Positions 22,771 to 30,382 of a stretch of 51,292 nucleotides of DNA are shown here, one piece after another. Source of the stretch: a virus; the IMG/VR virus record IMGVR_UViG_3300017751_000027, positions 1 through 51,292 of that record; one strand, given 5' to 3'. A program made the position numbers and the translations under genes. The notes below the pieces were generated by a model. That model was not told the origin of the DNA. It ran no database searches and saw nothing but the letters and a program-made list of their open reading frames with translations. Every line of letters begins with the position of its first letter. The stretch's first letter is position 1.

Positions 22771-23166
22771 TTACTTTTTCTTGCCGATACTGTACTTCGC
22801 TACCAGTTCCCACTGGTCCTTCTCTTTGTATGGCAATATTTTGATTTGCGACAAGGGTGCCGCTGGCTCATCTGCTATTGATGCAGACATAGTTTTGATC
22901 AGTCCCCATTCTTCAAGAAGTTTCACAATGGTATTCCTACGTGCTTTATCTTCATCAGAGAAGTTGTTTATCTTGCCGTCGAGCATAAACAGTTCTTTGA
23001 AGTGTACGATATAGTACTTACCTTGTTTGTGAAGAATGTGACAGGATTGATATAATTTCTTGTCTTTTCTCGAAGCGATTCCAATACGAGTCAATGTCTC
23101 TTTGATTTTTAGAAAACTTTCTTCGCTTGGTAGTTCGACTTCGACAAGTCTCTCTACGATATTCAT
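22771..23166 (-). CDS. regA: Translational repressor RegA
   Basis: 131 residues (T4: 122). The segments FLKIKETLTRIGIASRKDKK, LYQSCHILHKQGKYYIVHFK and LLEEWGLI align closely with T4 RegA. It binds the start region of early mRNAs and blocks their translation once infection has advanced. Place after 44-62 is the T4 order. The start overlaps the stop of gene 62. Confidence 0.95.
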   Translation of the reverse strand: MNIVERLVEVELPSEESFLKIKETLTRIGIASRKDKKLYQSCHILHKQGKYYIVHFKELFMLDGKINNFSDEDKARRNTIVKLLEEWGLIKTMSASIADEPAAPLSQIKILPYKEKDQWELVAKYSIGKKK

Positions 23167-23558
23167 TTTTTATTTCCACCTGTTTCTAGTTGTTGTTCCA
23201 TAAAATTTAGCTGTTCACTGGACAACAAAGGTAGATATTCTCTTGCGATATTGCGGTTACATTTATAAGTAGCGCATATCATATCCAATTCCTTATCACC
23301 AGCATCTTTTACCCACCTCGCAAATCGCTTTTGAGGTCTTACACTATTTAGTAAAAACTCGTACTGAGGACGGTGGTCGAGGCTGTGGAACTGGTTGACA
23401 AGATTAGCGTGGAGAATAGTGTCTGGGAAGTACGACAGTGCTTTGTTCACTAGAAACGGACTGTACTGCTTCTCAGCCAAAGCATCATTCTCGCTGTCAC
23501 GCATCATGTTCTTTTTGCTTTGGTTTATGGTATTTACATAATCAAACGGATTGCTCAT
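23163..23558 (-). CDS. gp62: Clamp loader small subunit, T4 gp62 type
   Basis: 131 residues from the ATG at 23558 (MSNPFDYVNTINQSKKNMM). The NPFDYVN--N-SK---M pattern, PFLVNKALSYFPDTI and FLLNSVRPQKRFARWVK match gp62 of marine T4-like phages; T4 gp62 is longer (187). With gp44 it loads clamp 45 on DNA. It overlaps the zinc-ribbon gene before it and regA after it. Confidence 0.9.
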   Translation of the reverse strand: MSNPFDYVNTINQSKKNMMRDSENDALAEKQYSPFLVNKALSYFPDTILHANLVNQFHSLDHRPQYEFLLNSVRPQKRFARWVKDAGDKELDMICATYKCNRNIAREYLPLLSSEQLNFMEQQLETGGNKK

Positions 23559-23718
23559 AGTCTTCACTCACATAAGTTAGGTCGTGCTTTTCGGAGCACT
23601 TTTCACATACATACACTTCACCTATTCTTTCATCTTCATATCGATACTTGATGGTTGAGTATGTTTTGCCGCATTTCTTACGACAGATTAGGCACTTCTT
23701 AGTATTCAGGAGTTTCAT
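23542..23718 (-). CDS. Zinc-ribbon protein between gp44 and gp62 (58 aa)
   Basis: The ATG at 23718 overlaps the gp44 stop (ATGA). KKCLICRKKCGKTY and VYVCEKCSEKHDL give two Cys-x2-Cys pairs about 25 residues apart, the layout of a zinc ribbon. Its place inside the clamp-loader operon is odd for T4, where 44 and 62 are adjacent. It may modulate the loader or bind nucleic acid (inference). Confidence 0.7.
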   Translation of the reverse strand: MKLLNTKKCLICRKKCGKTYSTIKYRYEDERIGEVYVCEKCSEKHDLTYVSEDYEQSV

Positions 23719-24656
23719 TTCCAATCGATCTCTGCCATGAGAGTAGCGAGTGCGGCTACACGGTTGATCTCAGAGTTAGCAACGAATGCTTCTTTGTACT
23801 GATATTCAGCCAGAATGATGATAGCATCTGCCACGCTTTGTGTACTATTTACTTTACTTGGCAGTATATCATACAACTGGCGATACAAGACCGCACTGTC
23901 TATATCAGTGTTCTCTGCAACCCACTTACGCATGTTAGTGAAGTCACGCTCTTTCATCATAGTGATGAGTGTACTAATGTTGTCACTAGACTTATTGGCT
24001 AAGATACCAGAGTCGATGCGACCAGTAGAAGAGTAACGCTGTAGTTCGTTGAGGACTCTACGCCAATCAGGGAAATAAGTCTTGACCAACTCAGCAACAG
24101 CATTACTATCGTATTCGATATTTTCGTCATTGAGAATGCCTTTTACACGTTTGAAAAATTGACCAGCAATTGCTTGCTTTTCATCTTTAGGGATACTGAA
24201 CTCAACAACACTACACCGTGAGTGCAAGGGTTCAATGATACGGTTCTTGAAGTTACAAGTTAGAATGAAACCACAGTTCTTACTGAACTCTTCCATAAAG
24301 TTCCGCAATGCAGGTTGCGTAGAGTTGGGGTTCAAGTAGTCTGCTTCATCTAATATAACATACTTACGACCACCACTGAATGATACAGTAGAAGCGAAGT
24401 TGGCAATCTCAACACGTAGCGTATCGATGTTACCATTCATAGAGCCGTTGATAACTATATAGTCTGCATTGATTTCATCAAGCATTGCTTTAGCGATAGT
24501 TGTCTTACCGACACCAGCACGACCAGTTAGTAATAAATTAGGAACGTTGTCTTGATCGACAAACTGTTGGAATGTAGTCTTTAGAGACTCAGGTAGCACA
24601 GCATCTTGCACAGTGTGCGGGCGATACTTCTCTACCCATAGAAAGTCTTCTGTCAT
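23715..24656 (-). CDS. gp44: Clamp loader ATPase, T4 gp44 type
   Basis: 313 residues (T4: 319). Walker A GRAGVGKT at 45-52, Walker B VILDEADYL near 100, sensor region FILTCNFKNRIIEPLHSRC near 127-145 with the SRC arginine finger. It forms the ATP-driven loader with gp62 and opens clamp 45. Promoter at 24688-24716, nested in a terminator. Confidence 0.96.
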   Translation of the reverse strand: MTEDFLWVEKYRPHTVQDAVLPESLKTTFQQFVDQDNVPNLLLTGRAGVGKTTIAKAMLDEINADYIVINGSMNGNIDTLRVEIANFASTVSFSGGRKYVILDEADYLNPNSTQPALRNFMEEFSKNCGFILTCNFKNRIIEPLHSRCSVVEFSIPKDEKQAIAGQFFKRVKGILNDENIEYDSNAVAELVKTYFPDWRRVLNELQRYSSTGRIDSGILANKSSDNISTLITMMKERDFTNMRKWVAENTDIDSAVLYRQLYDILPSKVNSTQSVADAIIILAEYQYKEAFVANSEINRVAALATLMAEIDWK

Positions 24657-24687
24657 AGGTCACCTCATAATAAAAATATATCAACAT

Positions 24688-24716
24688 AGTATAGAGTAAA
24701 AAGGGGGCTATGTCAA
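24688..24716 (-). promoter_or_regulatory. Promoter of gp44 (TTGACA-17-TATACT), nested in a terminator
   Basis: The -35 TTGACA (24711-24716) lies in the loop and stem of the upstream terminator, the -10 TATACT at 24688-24693, spacer 17. The gp44 ATG is 31 bases further. Confidence 0.75.
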
Positions 24717-24726
24717 GCCCCCTTTT
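24697..24726 (-). terminator. Rho-independent terminator after the clamp unit
   Basis: AAAAGGGGGCT pairs with AGCCCCCTTTT (11 pairs, 6-base loop) and the minus strand ends in TTTTTA. It closes the transcript of gene 45 and the 94-aa gene. Confidence 0.88.
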
Positions 24727-24733
24727 CGTGGAA

Positions 24734-25018
24734 TTAGCTAGATGCTTCTTCCGTTGCTTGCTCAGGTGCAGGCGCTGGTGATTCTGGCATCGGGTCGCCA
24801 GGAACACGGTCGATCTGACCTTGCTCTTTGGCATGATTCAAGAACGCCATGAAACGCTCACGAACTGTCCCGACAGGAACCAGCTCCTCGCCTCTGATAG
24901 CACCCCTCGCAGTAGCGGCATCGATAATCTGCACAGTGGCGGCGATGTCGTTTAGTGAAAGACCAGGACCCTGGTCTGGTGCTTGCTCAGGTGCCTGAGT
25001 GTCTGTTGCTTCAGTCAT
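24734..25018 (-). CDS. Conserved phage protein downstream of the sliding clamp (94 aa)
   Basis: I start at ATG 25018, which has GGAG with a 7-base gap; a longer frame would run into gene 45. The two ends are Pro/Glu/Ala-rich and disordered. The core LSLNDIAATVQIIDAATARG, then GAIRGEELVPVG, is a helical pattern conserved beside gene 45 in marine T4-like phages as I recall. Function unknown; possibly structural or a clamp partner. Confidence 0.7.
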   Translation of the reverse strand: MTEATDTQAPEQAPDQGPGLSLNDIAATVQIIDAATARGAIRGEELVPVGTVRERFMAFLNHAKEQGQIDRVPGDPMPESPAPAPEQATEEASS

Positions 25019-25028
25019 AATATTACTC

Positions 25029-25679
25029 CTATTTACTGTTGATTGCAATCCAGTATTGAACCTTGTCAGATTTGAAATGTGCCATACCTTTAGAAGACAA
25101 GGCGACTTCATAGTCGTATGGCATTAGCTTGAGATTGTCAACTTTGATTGTCATAGTGAAATGACCAAAGTCTCCGTTCTCACCAACAACAACGTCATAA
25201 TTGTCAGATGTTGGATTTTTGCTGTCAACGGCAGCCAATGAAAGAGTGCTACCTTCGCCTTTGAAAGCGATCTCAGGTAGTCCTAGTACACCAGCGGCAC
25301 GAATGACACTATCGATATCATCCCAAGTCACTTTGACAACTGCTTCAGGATCTGGAACAGTAATGTCTTTGTTCGGTGGAACGACAATCATATTTTCAGC
25401 AGTGTAAGTATAGTTCAAAGAACTGCGCTTACCTTTGATGTTGAATCGACCATCGCCAAATGCAACATCTGCATCTTCAAATAAACCAAGCGTGGCAAGG
25501 AATCGACCTAAGTCGTATACACCAGCTTGACTATCAAAATTCTCACTCACAGTTGCGGCAGCCATAACTGTCTTCTGCGGAGAGATTGTTCTGATCATAT
25601 CACCAGGTCTGAACAACAGACTTGGGTTGATCTGAGAGAAGTTTTTCAAAACGCTCATTGTTTCGTCACTAAATTTCAT
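25029..25679 (-). CDS. gp45: DNA polymerase sliding clamp, T4 gp45 type
   Basis: 216 residues (T4: 228). The start MKFSDETMSVLKNFSQINPS and the segments SLLFRPGDMIRTISPQKTV, YDLGRFLATLGLF and WIAINSK match T4-type clamps. The ring tethers polymerase 43 and also activates late transcription with gp55. The promoter region carries both a sigma70-type promoter and a late box at one site (25715-25745). Confidence 0.94.
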   Translation of the reverse strand: MKFSDETMSVLKNFSQINPSLLFRPGDMIRTISPQKTVMAAATVSENFDSQAGVYDLGRFLATLGLFEDADVAFGDGRFNIKGKRSSLNYTYTAENMIVVPPNKDITVPDPEAVVKVTWDDIDSVIRAAGVLGLPEIAFKGEGSTLSLAAVDSKNPTSDNYDVVVGENGDFGHFTMTIKVDNLKLMPYDYEVALSSKGMAHFKSDKVQYWIAINSK

Positions 25680-25682
25680 AAT

Positions 25683-26600
25683 CTATTTCCTCTTCTTTCT
25701 ACGGTTAGTAGGTTTATTTATACTCGATTTTGCCGTCTTTGTCAAGTCTTTTTCATTATTATCATAATGTTTTTTACTTGACTCTTTACTTGCTGTAGGT
25801 GATGCATCGATCATAGCGATATGACCTAAGCTACCTCCAAAAGTATAAGACCCCACATGTTTGATCTGCATCCATGGACACATCCATATGCTTAGACCAA
25901 TCTTACGAGCATAGTTACTAAACATGTAGTCTTCTGACAAATACCTTTTTGACACTGGTTCAATCATCGTATCAAAGAATGCTGTGATCTCATGCGAACC
26001 ATCAAAGTTCTCAGTTCGTACATGATCAGGCTTGTAGCGCAACTCAGGATACTTATCAGCATACTTGATAAACGCTTTCTTATCTACGCACATGAAACCT
26101 GTGCCGCCCTCTTTGATTTCGGTTACCTCTTTTATCTGAAACGACTTCATGCCGTCTATAGTATTGAAGACGTAATCTCCACCAAAATCTTCTAGATCGA
26201 ATGGGTTCTTGTCACCGTATCCAAGATCAGATGCTTTCTTGATCTTCTCCCAAGCTATTGTCTTTTTAGGATACGGTCCACATACAACGTCTTTACCTGC
26301 GTCACTATCTGTAAGAAACAGTAGTGTCAAGGCATCACGATAGTCGAACCCAATGTCACTATCAATAAAGAGTAAGTGTGTAGCATCAGAACGTAGAAAC
26401 TCATCTACGCAATAATTTCTAGCCCTAGTAATTAGAGACTCGTTGAACATATAGTAATGTCTAAGACTAATCCCATGCTTTGTGCATATGGACGTTAGAT
26501 CATTCACTGACTTAGTGTATAAGCCTGCACATTGTCCACCGTACATAGGCGTTGCAACAAATAGTCGCTTGCCTCTTAGTACTTCTAGATCAAGATTCAT
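25683..26600 (-). CDS. Glycosyltransferase, GT-A/family 2-like (305 aa)
   Basis: I start at ATG 26600 (GAGG with a 7-base gap); the longer frame needs GTG. KRLFVATPMYGGQCAGLYTK opens a GT-A fold and HLLFIDSDIGF (near residue 85) carries the D-S-D metal site. EGGTGFMCVDKKAF and SEDYMFSNYARK fit the acceptor half of the fold. The C-terminus is a basic Ser/Lys tail (SSINKPTNRRKKRK). Found in many marine phages; substrate unknown. It follows a MazZ-like gene and precedes gene 45. Confidence 0.8.
   Translation of the reverse strand: MNLDLEVLRGKRLFVATPMYGGQCAGLYTKSVNDLTSICTKHGISLRHYYMFNESLITRARNYCVDEFLRSDATHLLFIDSDIGFDYRDALTLLFLTDSDAGKDVVCGPYPKKTIAWEKIKKASDLGYGDKNPFDLEDFGGDYVFNTIDGMKSFQIKEVTEIKEGGTGFMCVDKKAFIKYADKYPELRYKPDHVRTENFDGSHEITAFFDTMIEPVSKRYLSEDYMFSNYARKIGLSIWMCPWMQIKHVGSYTFGGSLGHIAMIDASPTASKESSKKHYDNNEKDLTKTAKSSINKPTNRRKKRK
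25715..25722 (-). promoter_or_regulatory. Late box (exact TATAAATA) before gp45
   Basis: Exact late box that contains the -10 element of the sigma70-type promoter at 25717-25745, inside the 3' end of the upstream glycosyltransferase gene, 36 bases before the gp45 ATG. Confidence 0.5.
25717..25745 (-). promoter_or_regulatory. Sigma70-type promoter of gp45 (TTGACA-17-TATAAA)
   Basis: The -35 TTGACA is at 25740-25745 and the -10 TATAAA at 25717-25722, spacer 17. Confidence 0.7.
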
Positions 26601-27117
26601 TATATTCCTCACGCTTTCTTTTGAATTCTTCAGCGAGATTCAATTGCTCTTGAATCCACTTTGCAGATTGTTTAGATGTAAATGCGCCACCATCTACGCT
26701 AGGCATACGATCATCTTTGCCGATGCCTCTAATAACAGATGAAGATAACATCAACGCACCAGCCATAATCATACAGACGTGATGCATACCAGATCCATCT
26801 GAGCCATTGTCGTAATCACGACCACGCTCAAAATCATCGATGTGTCTCTTTAGACTATCAATCATCTGTTGCCATGGAAGACCTTTCTCCCAGTTACGAT
26901 CAGCGTACTTCTGCGCTCCATATTCTAAGGCTGCCGCACCGGCGGCTAGCCCCTCTAGAGGTAATTGTTTCATGTAAGGCACACCAAGTGCTTCTCGCTC
27001 TGCACCACTCTCTGATGCCGCAAACTTACCAATACTCTCTAGGTCTATCTTAGGACCGCATTTACTTTCTTTCACATTATGCAATTGTGCTTGTAAGCCA
27101 CTTGCTCCAATTTTCAT
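26590..27117 (-). CDS. dATP/dGTP diphosphohydrolase-like protein (MazZ/DUF5664 type)
   Basis: The core YGAQKYADRNWEKGLPW, SLKRHIDDFERGRDYDNGSD and GMHHVCMIMAGALML has the helical pattern and acidic metal sites of phage dATP/dGTP diphosphohydrolases related to MazG. Such enzymes turn dGTP or dATP into the monophosphate and in some phages feed the 2-aminoadenine pathway. No PurZ is in this window, so here it may only trim nucleotide pools. GAGG 7 bases before the ATG. Confidence 0.8.
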   Translation of the reverse strand: MKIGASGLQAQLHNVKESKCGPKIDLESIGKFAASESGAEREALGVPYMKQLPLEGLAAGAAALEYGAQKYADRNWEKGLPWQQMIDSLKRHIDDFERGRDYDNGSDGSGMHHVCMIMAGALMLSSSVIRGIGKDDRMPSVDGGAFTSKQSAKWIQEQLNLAEEFKRKREEYNES

Positions 27118-27120
27118 TAT

Positions 27121-27759
27121 CTACCTCTCAGTTTGGTCATGTCCATTTTCAGCACGATGGATCATTTGTAGTCTAAGAATATCTGCCGCTACATCATGGG
27201 TGCTATCATGTGCAACGAAAGTTTTATGCCAGTAATCTTCATCTGCTACTGGGATGAACCCATTGTGCTTGATGCCGAAGTTGAATTTGGCATCGATGAA
27301 GGTACGTATATCACGAACTTTGTAGTACTTTAGATACTCGCTAAACAAGTGTCCGTTACCACTCTCGTTCATAATTCTCCATATGATGATGGGATCAAAG
27401 GTGTTACTTCTTGACCACCAGTAATCCACATTTCTCTGTTCTCTTAGATATGCTAGTATAATATCACAAAAGGGCTGTACTGTCAAGTCATTTTCTGATG
27501 GCTTGAGTTTATCTCTTGCGGCTTTGGGCAATCTCTGCCAGAACTTGAGGTCTTCTTGTTCGAAGCCACATTTCCAGTTCTCGACCTGATCTCTTACATC
27601 TAGCTTGACCGTTTGAATGTTGGACGCTAACTCCTCAAACGAGTAAGGGTTCTCTACAAACCTATCCCACTCAAATGCGTAGTACGCCATATCAACTATT
27701 GGACAGATGTGAACGTTGGCACCAACTGTCTCTAAATCAAATATAAAATCTTTTTTCAT
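27121..27759 (-). CDS. dexA: DnaQ-like 3'-5' exonuclease, T4 DexA type
   Basis: The DEDD pattern is clear: DFIFDLETVG at the start, WWSRSNTFDPIIIW near 118 and FVAHDSTHDVAADIL near 188; T4 DexA has the same FVAHDSIHD signature. DexA degrades ssDNA from the 3' end. I start at ATG 27759; the gene overlaps or abuts the TAGT-type gene. A sigma70-type promoter lies inside the coding region (27458-27486). Confidence 0.88.
   Translation of the reverse strand: MKKDFIFDLETVGANVHICPIVDMAYYAFEWDRFVENPYSFEELASNIQTVKLDVRDQVENWKCGFEQEDLKFWQRLPKAARDKLKPSENDLTVQPFCDIILAYLREQRNVDYWWSRSNTFDPIIIWRIMNESGNGHLFSEYLKYYKVRDIRTFIDAKFNFGIKHNGFIPVADEDYWHKTFVAHDSTHDVAADILRLQMIHRAENGHDQTER
27458..27486 (-). promoter_or_regulatory. 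Promoter inside dexA (TTGACA-17-TATTAT)
   Basis: The -35 TTGACA is at 27481-27486 and the -10 TATTAT at 27458-27463, spacer 17, extended TGn before the -10. It would drive the MazZ-like gene and those after it. The spacer end TTTGTGA is the same as in the gp55 promoter. Confidence 0.65.
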
Positions 27760-27761
27760 TC

Positions 27762-29288
27762 TCACTCTTGAAAGTTCGTTTCAAGCCTCATACCATATTC
27801 ATTGTTATCAGATGATATTATAACATCTTTCTTCAACTTTAGCAAGTTCTTTTTGAAAGGAGTGTAATCTACAAAGTGGTGCCATCTACCATATCTCCAG
27901 ACAAGTCTTGCTACGTCTGGGTGCATGTCAACTAGCATCTGTGACTTATTCACAGTACCTTCTGTGTTGTATCCAGTCTCTTTGAACCCCTCACTTTCTA
28001 CATTCTCTGCGTGATAAAACTCAGCAGTATTACCACCTGCAACTGTTTGAGTAGCCGCTTTGCCCTGTAAGAAAGCATTGAACTGTACACATACATCACC
28101 GTCTTTCATTACTCGTAGGCAGATGTCAGTATCTTCGTTATATCTACCACGCCATCTATGCTTACAATCATTCCTGATAAGAAGACTAGAATATATACGG
28201 GTGTTGGCAACGTAAGGAGGATACTTCTGATCTGGCGCAATAAAGAATCTATACTGTGGACCAGCGATGTAAACATTGTCATATCTTCCTACAAAATCTT
28301 CCATGGCTCTAAAGCCAGCTCCGCTCTCAAAGCGAATGCGTTTGTTCTCGTTTAGGCGATAGAAGTCAGAGATGTTATCATCAAAAACCCAGTGACTTGT
28401 AGCCCCTAAACTTATAGAGTGGTCCCATGCCCAGTTTCTTGCCCTACCTGGACCATCACCATGATTTGAAAAAGGGGCAACTAGGAGCGTCACGTAATCA
28501 CGTATGCTGAAGTTGTCTAACGCCTTATCATAGTCATCAAAGTCTTGTGGTTCTATCACGATGTAATGCGGAATCTTCATGCGGGCAAGTGACCTTGACG
28601 TATGCATGGATTCGTGACGACCCTTTGACACGATGTACATGGGAAACTGTGGGAGTGTCTGCGACTCATCTACCCAACGTAGTAGTCTATTAGCAGTTAT
28701 CTCCAATTTGGGATGCCAGATAGACTTAGATTTTTCACTAAGATGCTTCTGACCAATTCTTTTTGCGAAGTCTTTGTAATGCTCTTCTGTTCTGAACATG
28801 ACGTGAACTGTGCGATATGGTGGACAGTCTTCTTGTATGAACTCTGGCATACCTTGCCAATGTTCTGACCACTTAGCGTTCTTATCGCCATCTTCTGCAA
28901 GTTCGACATCAAGAGTAATATCGACTTTCGCTTTTCTGTTTGCCCTCTTAGGCTTTACCAGTTGTTTGTCAACTTCAATATTAGTTGCTTGCTCTTCTGG
29001 GAATAATGACTCAGCAGGATCGTTCAGAGGAAAGAATACTGCTTTATCGTTTGAGTGTATGATCTGTCCTATCTTAGAACAGAAATCAGCAACGTCATCC
29101 AAACTACGGAAGTGTACGTATAATACTTTATACACGTCATCGTACTGGCTCTTAGCTTTAGTCTGATCATACAGAACTGGCTGTACAGGCTCATCCATAA
29201 ACCTATCTAAACTAATACCGTACTCATCCTTATCACGCTTGTCTGCGTCTAAGAAGTTATCGTAATTTGCACTTTCTTTTACACTCAT
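27762..29288 (-). CDS. TET-associated glycosyltransferase-like protein with duplicated N-terminal module (508 aa)
   Basis: Residues 215-440 match the TET/JBP-associated glycosyltransferase pattern: FPMYIVSKGRHESMHTSRSL, IPHYIVIEPQDFDDYD, APFSNHGDGPGRARNWAWDH and SHWVFDDNISDFYRLN (DDN metal site). In phages such enzymes put sugars on oxidised methyl- or hydroxymethyl-pyrimidines in DNA. Residues 52-87 and 158-194 are two copies of a small module (V-FR--ED--DF---IGQ----KS-W-P). No TET/JBP or hydroxymethylase is in this window, so the base substrate is open. The start overlaps the gene before it (ATGA). Confidence 0.8.
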   Translation of the reverse strand: MSVKESANYDNFLDADKRDKDEYGISLDRFMDEPVQPVLYDQTKAKSQYDDVYKVLYVHFRSLDDVADFCSKIGQIIHSNDKAVFFPLNDPAESLFPEEQATNIEVDKQLVKPKRANRKAKVDITLDVELAEDGDKNAKWSEHWQGMPEFIQEDCPPYRTVHVMFRTEEHYKDFAKRIGQKHLSEKSKSIWHPKLEITANRLLRWVDESQTLPQFPMYIVSKGRHESMHTSRSLARMKIPHYIVIEPQDFDDYDKALDNFSIRDYVTLLVAPFSNHGDGPGRARNWAWDHSISLGATSHWVFDDNISDFYRLNENKRIRFESGAGFRAMEDFVGRYDNVYIAGPQYRFFIAPDQKYPPYVANTRIYSSLLIRNDCKHRWRGRYNEDTDICLRVMKDGDVCVQFNAFLQGKAATQTVAGGNTAEFYHAENVESEGFKETGYNTEGTVNKSQMLVDMHPDVARLVWRYGRWHHFVDYTPFKKNLLKLKKDVIISSDNNEYGMRLETNFQE

Positions 29289-30382
29289 AAAAACCTCGTT
29301 AAATCTGAAAAAGATTTATTGTGGTCATTATAACGTATATCGATCACCTTGTCAAGTCTTATTTTCCAATTTGATAGACTATGCTTCTCTTTTGTCATCT
29401 CCGCTATCTCTCTACGAAATGGTGACATAGCCTTAGTGTGCTTCAATATAGCAGACTCAAAGTCGCTACTGCTACACTTACGTCTGATCATATAGGTGTG
29501 TCTTGGATCAGCGGCGATGCCTTCGCTTGAGTGAGTGATAGTATCGTCACACATTAGCAAAGTTGGTACACCACAGCCTAATGCTTCCATTGCTGTGATA
29601 CCCCAGGACTCTTTAGGCCAAGTTGAACAAAAACTAAGAGACTTAGCAATGTTCTTCATTACGTCATCATGAGCCAAACCACGCATAGTAAAGCGTGGAT
29701 CTTTCCAGTGTTGATTGTTCAGCACATAGTCGTTGACTGTGCTACTCTTATATACACCATCGTTAGTCATCACTAGGCTGTTTAGCTTAGATCGCTCTAA
29801 CTTACTATGTACGAGAAATGGTGCCTTCTCGTTGTCACATCTGCCTACTGTAGAGACATCGTAACATATATCTTCATTGTTCCACGTGTTCTCAAACGGA
29901 GTATCTTTTGGCAGATATGAAGGGTTGATATATCCCTTGATCTCACCGAAGTCTACGTTACGTATTCTCAATGCCATTTCTTTGTGGTACTCATATTGTT
30001 TAGGACTCACGAAGTAGATATGGCATCCACTCTCGTTCAAATCTCTCAATATTGTGCCGAGTTCTACCATACGTATATCACGCACAAGTGGTTCATGCAT
30101 AATACAAATTAGTGGTACGTTGAAAGACATCATCATATTTCCCCACCAAGGATTGTTGAACAAGATCATATCTGGATCATGCTCCGCAATAGCGTCAGTG
30201 ATTACTTTACGTGTACGTCTCTTCTCTTTATCTTCTTTAGTGACTGCAACTGGTATGATGCCATCAATATTATTCTCTAAGTCCTGGCAGAACTTCTCAA
30301 TACCACCAGTGATCACTTTACCGTTAGTTTCAGCGTTCTCTACTAATTCGAAATGTGTGGAGTATGGTAAGAGTATCTTCAT
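29285..30382 (-). CDS. GT-B glycosyltransferase, family 4-like (365 aa)
   Basis: I start at ATG 30382, which overlaps the stop of the cytidylyltransferase gene (ATGA). The N-terminus MKILLPYSTHFELVENAETN and the C-terminal STWPKESWGITAMEALGCGVPTLL carry the E-x7-E type donor site of GT4 enzymes (near residue 270). It transfers a sugar from an NDP donor; the acceptor is unknown. Place between a cytidylyltransferase and a TAGT-type enzyme suggests a shared modification route. Confidence 0.8.
   Translation of the reverse strand: MKILLPYSTHFELVENAETNGKVITGGIEKFCQDLENNIDGIIPVAVTKEDKEKRRTRKVITDAIAEHDPDMILFNNPWWGNMMMSFNVPLICIMHEPLVRDIRMVELGTILRDLNESGCHIYFVSPKQYEYHKEMALRIRNVDFGEIKGYINPSYLPKDTPFENTWNNEDICYDVSTVGRCDNEKAPFLVHSKLERSKLNSLVMTNDGVYKSSTVNDYVLNNQHWKDPRFTMRGLAHDDVMKNIAKSLSFCSTWPKESWGITAMEALGCGVPTLLMCDDTITHSSEGIAADPRHTYMIRRKCSSSDFESAILKHTKAMSPFRREIAEMTKEKHSLSNWKIRLDKVIDIRYNDHNKSFSDLTRFL
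29327..29355 (-). promoter_or_regulatory. Consensus promoter (TTGACA-17-TATAAT) before the TAGT-type gene
   Basis: Both hexamers are perfect: -35 at 29350-29355, -10 at 29327-29332, spacer 17. It lies in the 3' end of the upstream glycosyltransferase gene, 38 bases before the ATG at 29288. Confidence 0.85.

Noticed and set aside
27817-27846. TATAAT inside the TET-associated-type gene upstream of dexA
   Set aside because: The best -35 is TTGCTA with an 18-base spacer, much weaker than the other sites, so I did not list it as a promoter.
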